From the NCBI GenBank assembly GCA_002347025.1, contig DEAE01000031.1, positions 195,964 through 259,963 on the forward strand: 64,000 nucleotides of DNA. Direction: 5' to 3'. Source of the stretch: Acidobacteria bacterium UBA2990 (GTDB lineage Bacteria > Acidobacteriota > Vicinamibacteria > Vicinamibacterales > UBA8438). How positions within the stretch are numbered: position 1 is the first letter of the stretch; each line of letters opens with the position of its first letter. The notes beneath the pieces were generated by a model. It did not search any database. It was not told the origin of the DNA and was given only the letters and a program-made list of their open reading frames with translations. The position numbers and the translations under genes are program-made. Below, piece by piece: positions 52,246-60,809 of the stretch.

Positions 52246-52758
52246 TCAGCGCCACCTACGATTAAGGAGAACGGCAGCCAGAGCGAATGGCCCAACGATC
52301 AGTAGCTCATAACTCACTGCGTACCCGATCGAGAGCCAACAATCGAGAAGCCAGTATTGCCGGCAGACCGGCAAAAACAAGGAAATCGGCGCTTGGTAAT
52401 GCCCCTCATCAAATGGCCAGAGAGCCATGATCCCGATTGGTTCTACCGTGTCGGCACCTAGCCAATCAAGAAAAACGTGAGATAGGTAGGCAGCCGAACC
52501 GGACATCCAGATGAGCGGCTTTCCCGGCAACACAGCCATGCCCATAATACCGATTAGACCTCCAACAACCAGAGAATGAGTGGCATGTCGATGTGGCGAA
52601 AAGACTAGAAAATCGATATCAGCTAGCATGCCGAGTAGAGCGAATGTCGCCAGAATGGATAATCGCCGGCGGGCCACAGAGGTAATGGTGGTCGGATCTC
52701 GCAAGATCATCGCTCCGGCGGCAATACCTCCTAAGGCGTGGCCAATTGGTGTAGGCAT
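52246..52758 (-). CDS. YdjM-family inner-membrane metal-dependent hydrolase
   Basis: 170 residues with several hydrophobic segments (about 33-45, 63-79, 83-97, 140-165). TPIGHALGGIAAG at the N-terminus, GMLADIDFL, HRHATHSLVVGGLIG and YLSHVFLDWLGADTV are the landmarks of the YdjM/PF04307 family, whose conserved His and Asp are thought to bind a metal. The family is described as membrane-bound metal-dependent hydrolases. E. coli YdjM is LexA-regulated, but no LexA box is obvious here. It sits between the gcv operon and an MBL-fold gene on the other strand. Confidence 0.83.
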   Translation of the reverse strand: MPTPIGHALGGIAAGAMILRDPTTITSVARRRLSILATFALLGMLADIDFLVFSPHRHATHSLVVGGLIGIMGMAVLPGKPLIWMSGSAAYLSHVFLDWLGADTVEPIGIMALWPFDEGHYQAPISLFLPVCRQYWLLDCWLSIGYAVSYELLIVGPFALAAVLLNRRWR

Positions 52759-52937
52759 AAGAAAATGTCATCGAGGCAAAATTAATTCAGTAACTCTAGG
52801 ACAAGGTACCACGACCATAGCTGGAACTTAGCCAAGAATCCTAAGGCATACCCAAGTAGAATAGTAGGGTCCTGACCCCTTCGATGATAACCCTTCAACG
52901 GCCAGGCTCAGGCAGATCAGCGCACAGGGAGACAGAG

Positions 52938-53978
52938 ATGCAGAAAGCTAACCGGACTATTTCCCCGCTCTTGCTCTTAACGACACTGTTGGCTTCACCG
53001 TTCACGGTTTCTGCGCAAGAAGAATCGACCCTCGACATTTACTGGATCGACGTTGAGGGAGGTGCCGCGACTCTAGTAGTAAGCCCAGAACGAGAGTCAG
53101 TGCTCATGGATACCGGTTGGCCACGTCCTGATGCTCGTGACACTGAGCGGATTCAGGCCGCTATGAACGATGCCGGCATCACCGAAATCGACTATTTACT
53201 CATCTCCCATTTTCACCGTGATCACGTCGGTGGTTTCGCCTCACTTGCGGAACGCGTTCCAATCGGAGCAATCATTGACCACGGCGACAGCGTTGAGCAA
53301 GGCAACGAACAAGGTCTCGCCCTTTGGAACGAATACATCGCCCTGTCTGGGGACAAGCGTCGCTCTGTTAGACCTGGAGACAAATTGCCACTCCCCCGGC
53401 TCGAGTTTTCCTTCATTGCCTCACACCGTCAACTAGTTACACCTCTCGAAGCACGTCCACCGAACCTCCTCTGTGACGGAGTCAGCCCCCCCGATGCCGA
53501 CCAAGGCGAGAATGGACACAGCCTAGGCTATCTAATTTCATTTGGTGCATTCCAGTTTCTTAACCTCGGCGACCTGACACCAGACCGAGAGTATGCTCTT
53601 GCGTGCCCAGAAAATCGCCTCGGCGTTGTCGACCTTTGGCAGGTTCCCCACCACGGGGGCTACGGAGCAATTCGACCTGAACTCGCTGGAGTGCTCACCC
53701 CCACCGTCGCTGTAGTTAACAACGGCCCACGCAAAGGGGCTACCCCCGACTCGCTAGCCGTTGCCCAGAATACTGCTAGCATTGGCGACGTATGGCAATC
53801 ACACCGAGCCTTAACCGAAGATGCCGCCAACAATACAGACGAATCACTAATCGCAAATTTAACCGAAGAGGACGAATGTGAGGGCCATTGGATTAAAGCT
53901 ACGGTACAGTCAGACGGCCGAACTTGGACGATGACCAATGGCCGAACTGGTTATAGTCGAAATTACGAATCACGATAA
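52938..53978 (+). CDS. Exported MBL-fold hydrolase related to the ComEC C-terminal domain
   Basis: 346 residues from the ATG at 52938, which has AGGGAG six bases upstream; the frame opens at 52884. A signal peptide (ISPLLLLTTLLASPFTVSAQ) exports it. The domain starts TLDIYWIDVEGGAATLVVSP, resembling the V-x-x-G-x-x-x-L start of ComEC-like MBL domains. It carries VLMDTGW and the complete zinc motif SHFHRDHVGG (H-x-H-x-D-H), then NLGDLT and VPHHGGYG. Such stand-alone ComEC-type domains include nucleases and lactonase-like hydrolases. It is free of the channel domain of ComEC. The substrate is unknown. Confidence 0.84.
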   Translation: MQKANRTISPLLLLTTLLASPFTVSAQEESTLDIYWIDVEGGAATLVVSPERESVLMDTGWPRPDARDTERIQAAMNDAGITEIDYLLISHFHRDHVGGFASLAERVPIGAIIDHGDSVEQGNEQGLALWNEYIALSGDKRRSVRPGDKLPLPRLEFSFIASHRQLVTPLEARPPNLLCDGVSPPDADQGENGHSLGYLISFGAFQFLNLGDLTPDREYALACPENRLGVVDLWQVPHHGGYGAIRPELAGVLTPTVAVVNNGPRKGATPDSLAVAQNTASIGDVWQSHRALTEDAANNTDESLIANLTEEDECEGHWIKATVQSDGRTWTMTNGRTGYSRNYESR

Positions 53979-54050
53979 AAAACGGTCCTCAGGGCCATTA
54001 CCCATCACAATGGCAAGTGTTGAAGGAACCATCGGGCATTGCCGTAGCTA

Positions 54051-54368
54051 CTATTCGTCCCCTATTTGAATCTCTACAGATTTCCCTGTAACACGAACCC
54101 CATGGCTTCGGAGCTTTCCCCCCGCCGGCGGACTGATCGGCTCCCCGTCCACAACTCGAAACTGGGCCCCGTGCCATAAACAAGTAACTATTCCGTTCTC
54201 GTATGATCCCTGCGAGAGTGGGCCACCAACATGGGTGCAGTAGTCGTTATAGGCATGCAACCTTCCGTCTTCGTTAAATATGACAACCTTACGGCCACCG
54301 ACCCTAACGCACCGAGCTCTCCCGACTCCTACATCACCAATCGATCCGACTTTGATCCAAGCACCCAT
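54051..54368 (-). CDS. Rieske [2Fe-2S] ferredoxin-like protein
   Basis: 105 residues from the ATG at 54368; a TTG five codons upstream opens the frame, and a G-rich stretch precedes the Met. The cluster motif is complete: CTHVGGPLSQG and CLWHGAQF supply the C-x-H and C-x2-H ligands. The form resembles the small Rieske ferredoxins of dioxygenase systems or of NirD, rather than the cytochrome bc subunit, and it has no membrane anchor. No oxygenase or nitrite reductase is encoded nearby, so its partner is unknown. It faces away from the lactate permease gene. Confidence 0.88.
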   Translation of the reverse strand: MGAWIKVGSIGDVGVGRARCVRVGGRKVVIFNEDGRLHAYNDYCTHVGGPLSQGSYENGIVTCLWHGAQFRVVDGEPISPPAGGKLRSHGVRVTGKSVEIQIGDE

Positions 54369-54724
54369 ACCCCCACCCGCCAAATTGAATATGTTCGAAG
54401 GCTCATCCGATAGCCTCTCATCGAGAGGCGCTCCCCTGCATTCTGCTTGACGACCACCATCCTATGCCACCCGAAACGTTCCCTTCGGAAACCCGCAGGC
54501 AGTATTCATTACCTTTGTCGAATTTTTCTAGTGGAGATCAGGGATTTTTCCAGAGACTCGGGCCCGGTGCGCTACAATGTCGCCGTCGGCTAGACCTAAC
54601 GCCTCTAGGTGGTTCAATCCACCCCAATGCCTACAGGACGGTAGACTAGCTAGACGCACGGATAGTATGGGTTCGACAACTTATGATGCTGAAGCGGGAC
54701 TACGCTTCTTAAAGGAGAGCATCG
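54369..54724. other. Divergent intergenic region before the lactate permease gene, 356 bases
   Basis: It separates the leftward Rieske gene from the rightward permease gene. AAGGAG lies at 54713-54718, a good ribosome binding site for the permease. TACAAT near 54573 looks like a -10 element but lacks a good -35. I found no lactate-regulator-type palindrome of the LldR kind by eye. Confidence 0.45.
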
Positions 54725-56665
54725 ATGGGCACGATGACCTTGGCGCTCCTGTCACTATTACCGATTGCAACGGTGGCAGTGTTTCTCGTATTTCTGCGTT
54801 GGCCCGCGAGCCGAGCCATGCCACTGACGTACGCCGTGGCTGCCTTCCTAGCCCTCTTTGTGTGGCAGATACCTGGCGTTCAAGTGACCGCCGCCACGCT
54901 CAACGGCCTGGTCATTGCGTTCACTCTGCTCTATATCATCTTCGGCGCGATCTTACTCTTGAATACCCTGCAGGAGAGTGGCGCAATCAGCACCATACGA
55001 AAAGGCTTTACGGATATCAGCCGTGACCGACGGGTTCAGGTCATCATCGTCGCCTGGCTCTTCGGTTCCTTTATCGAAGGGTCCGCAGGCTTCGGAACAC
55101 CAGCCGCAGTGGCCGTTCCGTTACTCGTAGGACTGGGATTTCCAGGGATGGCTGCGGTCATGTCCGGCATGATCATCCAGAGCACACCGGTCAGCTTCGG
55201 GGCTGCCGGCACCCCAATTCTCGTTGGAGTTAACAACGGTCTCTCAGCTAACCCGGCAATCGCCGAGTACGCCGCACAAATCGGTTACCCAGTATGGACC
55301 GATTTCCTGGCCTTTATCGGGTTCAAAGTCGCTGTTTTGCACGCCATCGCCGGCACACTGGTTCCCTTGATCCTCGTGTCGTTCCTTACTCGATTCTTTG
55401 GTAAGAATAGGTCTTTCAGCGAAGGTCTGCAGGTGTGGAAATTTGCGATGTTCGCTTCGCTGTCCATGACCATCCCCTACGTAGCTGCCGCTTACCTACT
55501 CGGTCCAGAATTTCCTGCACTAGTAGGTAGCCTCGTCGGACTGGTGATCGTGGTTTCTGCGGCACGGGCAGGGTTCCTAGTGCCCAAGCCCGCAGATGCA
55601 TGGGATTTCGATGCGAAAAAGAACTGGCCGGCCGAATGGACCGGCTCAGTCAACATTAAGAACGTCGCTCCCAGAGGCGGATCGATGAGTCTGCTCAAGG
55701 CCTGGTCGCCATACGCTGTCGTCGCACTCCTGCTCCTATCCTCCCGCGTGGTCGATCCTTTTAGGAGCTTCCTCCAAAGTATTACTTTAGGGGGCAATAG
55801 CATCCTTGGCAGTAGCATCATCATGCAAACCGTACAACCCCTATATCTTCCAGGCACACTCTTCATCGCCACTTCTCTCATAGCCTTGTATATGCATCAA
55901 ATCCCTGTCCCAGCCTACAAGAAGGCATGGGCCAACTCACTGCGCGTATCCGCTGCCGCCTCCATCGCCCTTATATTCACAGTGCCAATGGTTCAGGTGT
56001 TCCTAAATTCCGGCGGTGGCACCGCTGGCTTCGATCGAATGCCCATCGTGCTCGCCGACGCAGTCGCAGCGCTAGCGGGAGGGGCCTGGCCTGTGTTTGC
56101 GCCCTTCATCGGAGGAATTGGAGCGGCTGTAGCGGGAAGCAACACGGTCAGCAACATGATGTTCTCAGAGTTTCAATTTGGAATGGGTGGACGGATCATG
56201 GCCGACCCAACCTGGATTGTAGCGCTGCAAGCGGTTGGGGGTGCGGCCGGTAACATGATCTGTGTCCATAACGTTGTCGCGGCCTCGGCCGTGGTAGGCC
56301 TTCTCGGCCGTGAGGGCTCCGTCATTCGCATGACCCTGATGCCTTTTGTCTACTATGCGTTATTACCTGGCTCAGTCGGATATTTCCTAGTTTCCTACGC
56401 CGACCAAGGCGTACTCAATGCTGGCACACTATTAATAACCCTGATCGTCGGTTTGGCCGTCTATATCATCGCTCGCTATGGCGGAACTCAGAGCAGTAGC
56501 AGGGCTACGAAGTCACCTTCAGTATCAAAACGAGCTTCACAGGCTGCATCCAAGCCTCCTACACCATCTATGGAGAACATCCTTTTTGTGGCTCTTGAAC
56601 TTGTCGTTATACCTTTGGTCATTCTTCAAGTGTTCCGTTCCCTAGCTAGCTCTTATTTGCCCTAG
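54725..56665 (+). CDS. L-lactate permease family transporter
   Basis: 646 residues with about 12-14 hydrophobic segments. It matches the LctP family: SFIEGSAGFGTPAAVAVPLL, GMIIQSTPVSFGAAGTPI and ICVHNVVAASAVVGLLGREG are highly characteristic. It takes up L-lactate, and often glycolate, with protons across the inner membrane. A strong AAGGAG lies upstream. The C-terminal part is longer than in E. coli LldP: after a transmembrane region a Ser/Lys-rich linker leads to one more hydrophobic helix (IPLVILQVFRSLASSYL region). No lactate dehydrogenase is encoded nearby. Uptake of glycolate would suit the malate synthase encoded at 40 kb, but this is only suggestive. Confidence 0.9.
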   Translation: MGTMTLALLSLLPIATVAVFLVFLRWPASRAMPLTYAVAAFLALFVWQIPGVQVTAATLNGLVIAFTLLYIIFGAILLLNTLQESGAISTIRKGFTDISRDRRVQVIIVAWLFGSFIEGSAGFGTPAAVAVPLLVGLGFPGMAAVMSGMIIQSTPVSFGAAGTPILVGVNNGLSANPAIAEYAAQIGYPVWTDFLAFIGFKVAVLHAIAGTLVPLILVSFLTRFFGKNRSFSEGLQVWKFAMFASLSMTIPYVAAAYLLGPEFPALVGSLVGLVIVVSAARAGFLVPKPADAWDFDAKKNWPAEWTGSVNIKNVAPRGGSMSLLKAWSPYAVVALLLLSSRVVDPFRSFLQSITLGGNSILGSSIIMQTVQPLYLPGTLFIATSLIALYMHQIPVPAYKKAWANSLRVSAAASIALIFTVPMVQVFLNSGGGTAGFDRMPIVLADAVAALAGGAWPVFAPFIGGIGAAVAGSNTVSNMMFSEFQFGMGGRIMADPTWIVALQAVGGAAGNMICVHNVVAASAVVGLLGREGSVIRMTLMPFVYYALLPGSVGYFLVSYADQGVLNAGTLLITLIVGLAVYIIARYGGTQSSSRATKSPSVSKRASQAASKPPTPSMENILFVALELVVIPLVILQVFRSLASSYLP

Positions 56666-56686
56666 TGCCTGTGTGAGGCTAGAGTT

Positions 56687-57073
56687 ATGAAAGTGTTCAC
56701 ACTAGAAGCCTTGGCTAGCGAGGCGGCAGACCAACAGACCTTTGTAGGCAAAGCCAGTCTGACGCGAATGAACAAAGCTGCCACCCAGCCGAACACGAAT
56801 GTATATCGAGTTGAATTTGAGGCAAGTGCCAGAACCAATTGGCATAGTCACACCGGGCCACAACTGCTTCAGGTTTTGAGTGGCGTCTGCAGATTCCAGA
56901 CGCACGGAGGACCAGTCCGACAGGCTGTAGCAGGTGATCTCGTGACTATTGAACCTGGCGAGCGTCATTGGCACGGTGCTAGTTCTTCCGGGCCAATGAC
57001 ACATGTGGCCATCAACATTAACTCTACAACCAGTTGGTTTGAACCCGTAAGCGACGACCAATTTGCAGGTTAA
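56687..57073 (+). CDS. Small cupin-domain protein
   Basis: 128 residues, 21 bases after the permease gene on the same strand, so possibly in the same transcript. One cupin barrel: motif 1 reads NWHSHTGPQLLQVLSG (two His and a Gln in place of the usual Glu) and motif 2 reads IEPGERHWHGAS (His). Together they give three metal-binding His. The layout resembles the small cupins linked to carboxymuconolactone-type enzymes and quercetinase-like proteins. No partner enzyme is visible. A ligand sensor or an isomerase is possible. Confidence 0.82.
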   Translation: MKVFTLEALASEAADQQTFVGKASLTRMNKAATQPNTNVYRVEFEASARTNWHSHTGPQLLQVLSGVCRFQTHGGPVRQAVAGDLVTIEPGERHWHGASSSGPMTHVAININSTTSWFEPVSDDQFAG

Positions 57074-57112
57074 GGAAATCTGTCTAAGTCTCAGGCGAGG
57101 TACAGACTAGGG

Positions 57113-58924
57113 TTACCAGCCACAGGCCTTTCCAGCATTACGCTCCTCCAACCAAGCCTGTAGCGGGGAAAAATAGTCAAGCACAGCCGTGGCATCCATA
57201 TGCCGTTCGCCCGTGACAGCCTCGAGCGCATCCTGCCACGGCCTACTAGCACCGAATTCGAACATTGTCTTCAAGCTGTAACCAGCCTCCAGGCTTCCAA
57301 AGATGGAACAACTGTGCAAAGGCCCATCAAACCCTTTGGCCGTGCACAAAGCCCGGTGAAACTGGAACTGCAAAATGTTAGCCAAAAAGTGAGGAATAAA
57401 TGGAATATCAGCTGTGATGTAGGGGTGTGAGCCAAAATCAAAATTCCCCTCATGCCGTGGCACCGGAGCACTAAGTCCCTGATATTCCGTCCGTAACGCC
57501 CACCACTCTTCATTGTATTCTTCTGGCCCAAACTCCCCAGAAAAAACCTTCCATCTCCACTGATCCACAACCAAGCTAAACGGTAAGGAGGCAAGTTTAT
57601 CGAGCGCTAAACGTAGCAGTAGATCAATACCCTGCTGATTCGGAGGCAGCTGGTCGAGAAGGCCGACCTGAGTCAAATATTCTGGGGTAATCGACAGCGC
57701 GATAGCACCGCTAACCGCCTCATGAAAAGCATCATTAGCACCGGTCCGATACAAAGGAGTCCTGTGCCGATAGGCTCGCTGGTAATAATTGCGTCCTAAT
57801 TCGCCGTGAAGAGTTATGAAATCTTCAGATTCCACGTCTAGGCACATCTTTATCCGAATGTCAGTCCCGTGGTCAACGGTCCAGGCACTCGGATGGCAAA
57901 TAATCTCTCTGTCCGTTGGCTCAACGAACACGGAACGCTGCCAAAAAGTAAGAGGCAGTGGATCGAACCCGATAGAAGTGAAGAACCCTTCACCAAGCTG
58001 AACCATCTCCAATGCATCGAGGGAATTGGCTTCTAACAGTCTCGTCAGGTCATACCAGGGATTCGAGCGCGTAGGCGCTACAACCGCGAAAATATTTGTC
58101 CAATCGTTTCCCCACAGATCGCCCAATAAATGTGCAGGAATTGGGCCGTTCAGGGGAACCATAGCCGTTCCGTATTCTTCGGACAAATTTGACCGTACAT
58201 AACAATGCATCGATTCATAAAGAGGTTTTAATTGGGTCCACAGTCGTTGCACCTCCTCGCTCAATTCCCCTGGAGTCATGTCGTAGCCTGAACGCCACAA
58301 CTCGCCTATGTCGGAAAAACCAAGATCTACAGACCCGGCATTAGCCAATTCGACAAATCGCGCGTAGCGACTACGACTAGGAGAAACACTCCCACGCCAG
58401 CCGGTCCACAAATCGACCAGCTCGTCGGTATCTCGTGTCTCGGCAAACACCCGCTCAGTCTGAAAAAGGGTTAAGCATTCTTGTCCGTCACCAAGACAGT
58501 ACCTCGCCTGACCATGGGCCCTCTCCATCTCAGCGAGAATGTCAAATATTTCTTCGCGCAACACCGGATCTGAAGGGACTGCCCCTTCTCGCGAAGTCTT
58601 CAGCAACAACAATTTCCGTGTGATCCCTGCTGGCAGATTCTGTCCATCAAATCTGGAAAGCTCAACCGCAAGCTCGACTGTTGCCTCTATAACTGCTTCC
58701 TTCGCATCCGATGCCAGGGCAGCTGTATCAGTAGTAACAAACGTATTGTGAATCCAGGCAGCTCGTTCAGCATCGATCCATAGGTCAAGCAAGCGCTCTT
58801 CGGCTGCTTCCAGAAGCACTGAAACGTGTTCCTCTGTCGGCCTAGGTTCGGCACACGCTGTAAACAACACGACCATCAAACCCAGAGCTTGGACTGTTAG
58901 GAATCGAAGCAGACTGTACTCCAC
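57113..58924 (-). CDS. ACE/peptidyl-dipeptidase A family (M2) protein lacking the HExxH motif, lipoprotein-like
   Basis: 603 residues, start GTG (GGGGGA upstream). A signal ending in LFTAC gives a plausible but imperfect lipobox, so it may be anchored to a membrane. The rest follows the M2 family closely: SVDLGFSDIGELWRSGYDM, NGPIPAHLLGDLWGNDW, TFWQRSVFVEP, CHPSAWT, NDAFHEAVSGAIALS and FIPHFLANILQFQFHRALC. The zinc motif is broken: the usual HHEMGH is HGELGR here, so H of HExxH becomes G374 and the second H becomes R378, while E375 and the third ligand E402 remain. I read these codons directly (CAC GGC GAA TTA GGA CGC). Catalysis as a zinc peptidase is therefore unlikely; it may bind peptides. 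Inactive ACE relatives are known in animals (for example nematode ACN-1). Confidence 0.9.
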   Translation of the reverse strand: MEYSLLRFLTVQALGLMVVLFTACAEPRPTEEHVSVLLEAAEERLLDLWIDAERAAWIHNTFVTTDTAALASDAKEAVIEATVELAVELSRFDGQNLPAGITRKLLLLKTSREGAVPSDPVLREEIFDILAEMERAHGQARYCLGDGQECLTLFQTERVFAETRDTDELVDLWTGWRGSVSPSRSRYARFVELANAGSVDLGFSDIGELWRSGYDMTPGELSEEVQRLWTQLKPLYESMHCYVRSNLSEEYGTAMVPLNGPIPAHLLGDLWGNDWTNIFAVVAPTRSNPWYDLTRLLEANSLDALEMVQLGEGFFTSIGFDPLPLTFWQRSVFVEPTDREIICHPSAWTVDHGTDIRIKMCLDVESEDFITLHGELGRNYYQRAYRHRTPLYRTGANDAFHEAVSGAIALSITPEYLTQVGLLDQLPPNQQGIDLLLRLALDKLASLPFSLVVDQWRWKVFSGEFGPEEYNEEWWALRTEYQGLSAPVPRHEGNFDFGSHPYITADIPFIPHFLANILQFQFHRALCTAKGFDGPLHSCSIFGSLEAGYSLKTMFEFGASRPWQDALEAVTGERHMDATAVLDYFSPLQAWLEERNAGKACGW

Positions 58925-59056
58925 CTATCGCATCCCCCTATCGCTCCCTCAAAGCCACCAAGAGTCTCACATATCTCCCGCAGGGAAGCTTTCTCACTAG
59001 ACCAACATTGAAGAGCAGCCTATTCAGGTAAACCGAGAAAACCCTCACAAGAGCTT

Positions 59057-60379
59057 TTAAGACTCAGGAGACCGAGGCCTTCCGGATTGCCATTTGTCGA
59101 TCAACCCATCGCGAATCAGAATTGTATCCGCACGATCAGATCCAGTTGAAATCAGTGCAATCGGAACACCGGTCACCTCAGCGAGCCGATCAAGATACGC
59201 CTTAGCTTCGAGCGGTAAATCATCATACCGACGTACACCTGCAGTCGGCCTTGACCATCCTGGAAGACGCTCATACACCGGTTGGCAATCGCTCAGAGAC
59301 TGCCCACGTGACGGAAATTCGGTTAACACCGAATCACCATAGCGGTAAGCAGTGCATAGTGGAATTTCCTCGAGCCCGTCTAATACGTCAAGCTTCGTCA
59401 CAGCGAGTGCATCCAAACCGTTCACTCTGACTGCGTAGCGGGCCGCAACCGCGTCATACCATCCACATCGACGGGGCCGCCCTGTCGAGGCCCCATATTC
59501 CTGACCGGCCTCCCGCAGCTGCTCCCCCGTCTCACCATGCAGCTCCGTCGGTAACGGACCCTCACCGACTCGCGTGATGTATGCCTTAGCGATACCTAGC
59601 ACAGTCCCTACCCTCCTTGGACCGATTCCAAGGCCAGTACAAATTCCACCCGCGGTCGCACTAGACGAGGAAACAAATGGATAGCTCCCATGATCTATAT
59701 CGAGCATAGTCCCTTGAGCCCCTTCAAACAGAACGGTTTCACCAGATTCGAAGGCCTGCATCAAAGATACAGAAACATCCCCCACCCAGCGCTCCAGCCG
59801 ATGCCATGTAGCACATATATCTTGGTAAACAGTTCGCCAATCCTTATCCCCGACCTTAAGAGCTCGGTTGCGAGCGGCCACATTTTCCTGGATTATTGAC
59901 GCCAAGTCACCGCCTTCGACAGCATTCGCCAGATCTCCGACACGCACTCCACGGCGCCCTGCCTTGTCTTCATAAGCCGGTCCAATTCCACGCGCTGTCG
60001 TTCCAATTTTTCGATCTCCTCGGCGCTTTTCAGCCAATTCCTCTAACTCCCGGTGATAGGGCAAAATCAAATGTGCTCTATCGCTAATCAATAACCTGTC
60101 ACCCACCTCGACACCCTGCTTGCCAAGCGTCTCGATCTCACTAAACAGGGCGACAGGATCTACAACCACCCCATTCCCGATGACACAGCGAACCCCCCGG
60201 CGGAGGATGCCGGAAGGTAGTAGATGCAAAACAAATTGGTCGCTTCCTACTCTAACCGTATGTCCCGCATTGTGCCCACCTTGATAACGAGCAACAATTG
60301 AAACGTTAGGAGTGAGGAGATCAACAATTTTGCCTTTGCCTTCGTCACCCCACTGCGTGCCGATAACAGCGATATTCAC
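59057..60379 (-). CDS. purA: Adenylosuccinate synthetase
   Basis: 440 residues, GTG start with GAGGGG upstream. It joins IMP and aspartate, using GTP, to give adenylosuccinate. Marks: IGTQWGDEGKGKIVDLL (P-loop), RYQGGHNAGHTV (IMP loop), LLPSGIL, STGRPRRCGWYDAVAARYA, ISTGSDR and the conserved VPIALISTG. It belongs to AMP synthesis, while guaB at 31 kb takes the GMP branch. No other pur gene is nearby. About 130 bases separate its 3' end from the ACE-like gene's start; the 5' end faces a 430-base gap. Confidence 0.97.
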   Translation of the reverse strand: MNIAVIGTQWGDEGKGKIVDLLTPNVSIVARYQGGHNAGHTVRVGSDQFVLHLLPSGILRRGVRCVIGNGVVVDPVALFSEIETLGKQGVEVGDRLLISDRAHLILPYHRELEELAEKRRGDRKIGTTARGIGPAYEDKAGRRGVRVGDLANAVEGGDLASIIQENVAARNRALKVGDKDWRTVYQDICATWHRLERWVGDVSVSLMQAFESGETVLFEGAQGTMLDIDHGSYPFVSSSSATAGGICTGLGIGPRRVGTVLGIAKAYITRVGEGPLPTELHGETGEQLREAGQEYGASTGRPRRCGWYDAVAARYAVRVNGLDALAVTKLDVLDGLEEIPLCTAYRYGDSVLTEFPSRGQSLSDCQPVYERLPGWSRPTAGVRRYDDLPLEAKAYLDRLAEVTGVPIALISTGSDRADTILIRDGLIDKWQSGRPRSPES

Positions 60380-60809
60380 ACTGCCCCTCAGTTCCTATAT
60401 AAACAGCAGAAACAAACCCAATTGCTTCGGGGGCATCAAACACCCCCCTTAGCTTACTGCTGCAAACCATTCCCCCAATGCGAGGCTTTGGCTTCTAGTT
60501 TTGGTCTTCCCAATCAAGCACTCATGCCTTGCAACCGATCGATCGTAGCAGAAGGAGCGAACCTCGCACAGCCGATACCGCCGTTCCGATGAGTAACAGG
60601 CACCATTCAATGACTACCGTCCCAAAACACAGCCTCGACAGATCGTAGCGTTTGACAATCTAGGCAGTCTTATTTACCTTCTATCGTTCCGAGTTGAAAA
60701 GGTTCAAACGGCCTCGGCCCTCTAAAGAGGACCTGACCCTTGACCTTGGAATTCTCCGCTTGTATCTAACAGGTGCGCTTTGGCCTCAGAATCACGGTGA
60801 AAAGAACAA
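60380..60809. other. Divergent intergenic region between purA and an ATPase gene, 430 bases
   Basis: An exact TTGACA at 60652-60657 is followed after 17 bases by TACCTT, a weak -10. TTGACC at 60740-60745, 17 bases before TATCTA, is another weak candidate for the rightward ATPase gene. No tRNA, riboswitch or repeat was recognised. Confidence 0.4.

Noticed and set aside
52023..52265. 80-codon plus-strand ORF between gcvT and the YdjM-like gene
   Set aside because: It overlaps the end of the YdjM-like gene, has no ribosome binding site and reads like non-coding sequence.
60652..60680. TTGACA with TACCTT as a promoter for the ATPase gene
   Set aside because: The -35 is perfect but the -10 is poor, so it is not listed as a promoter.
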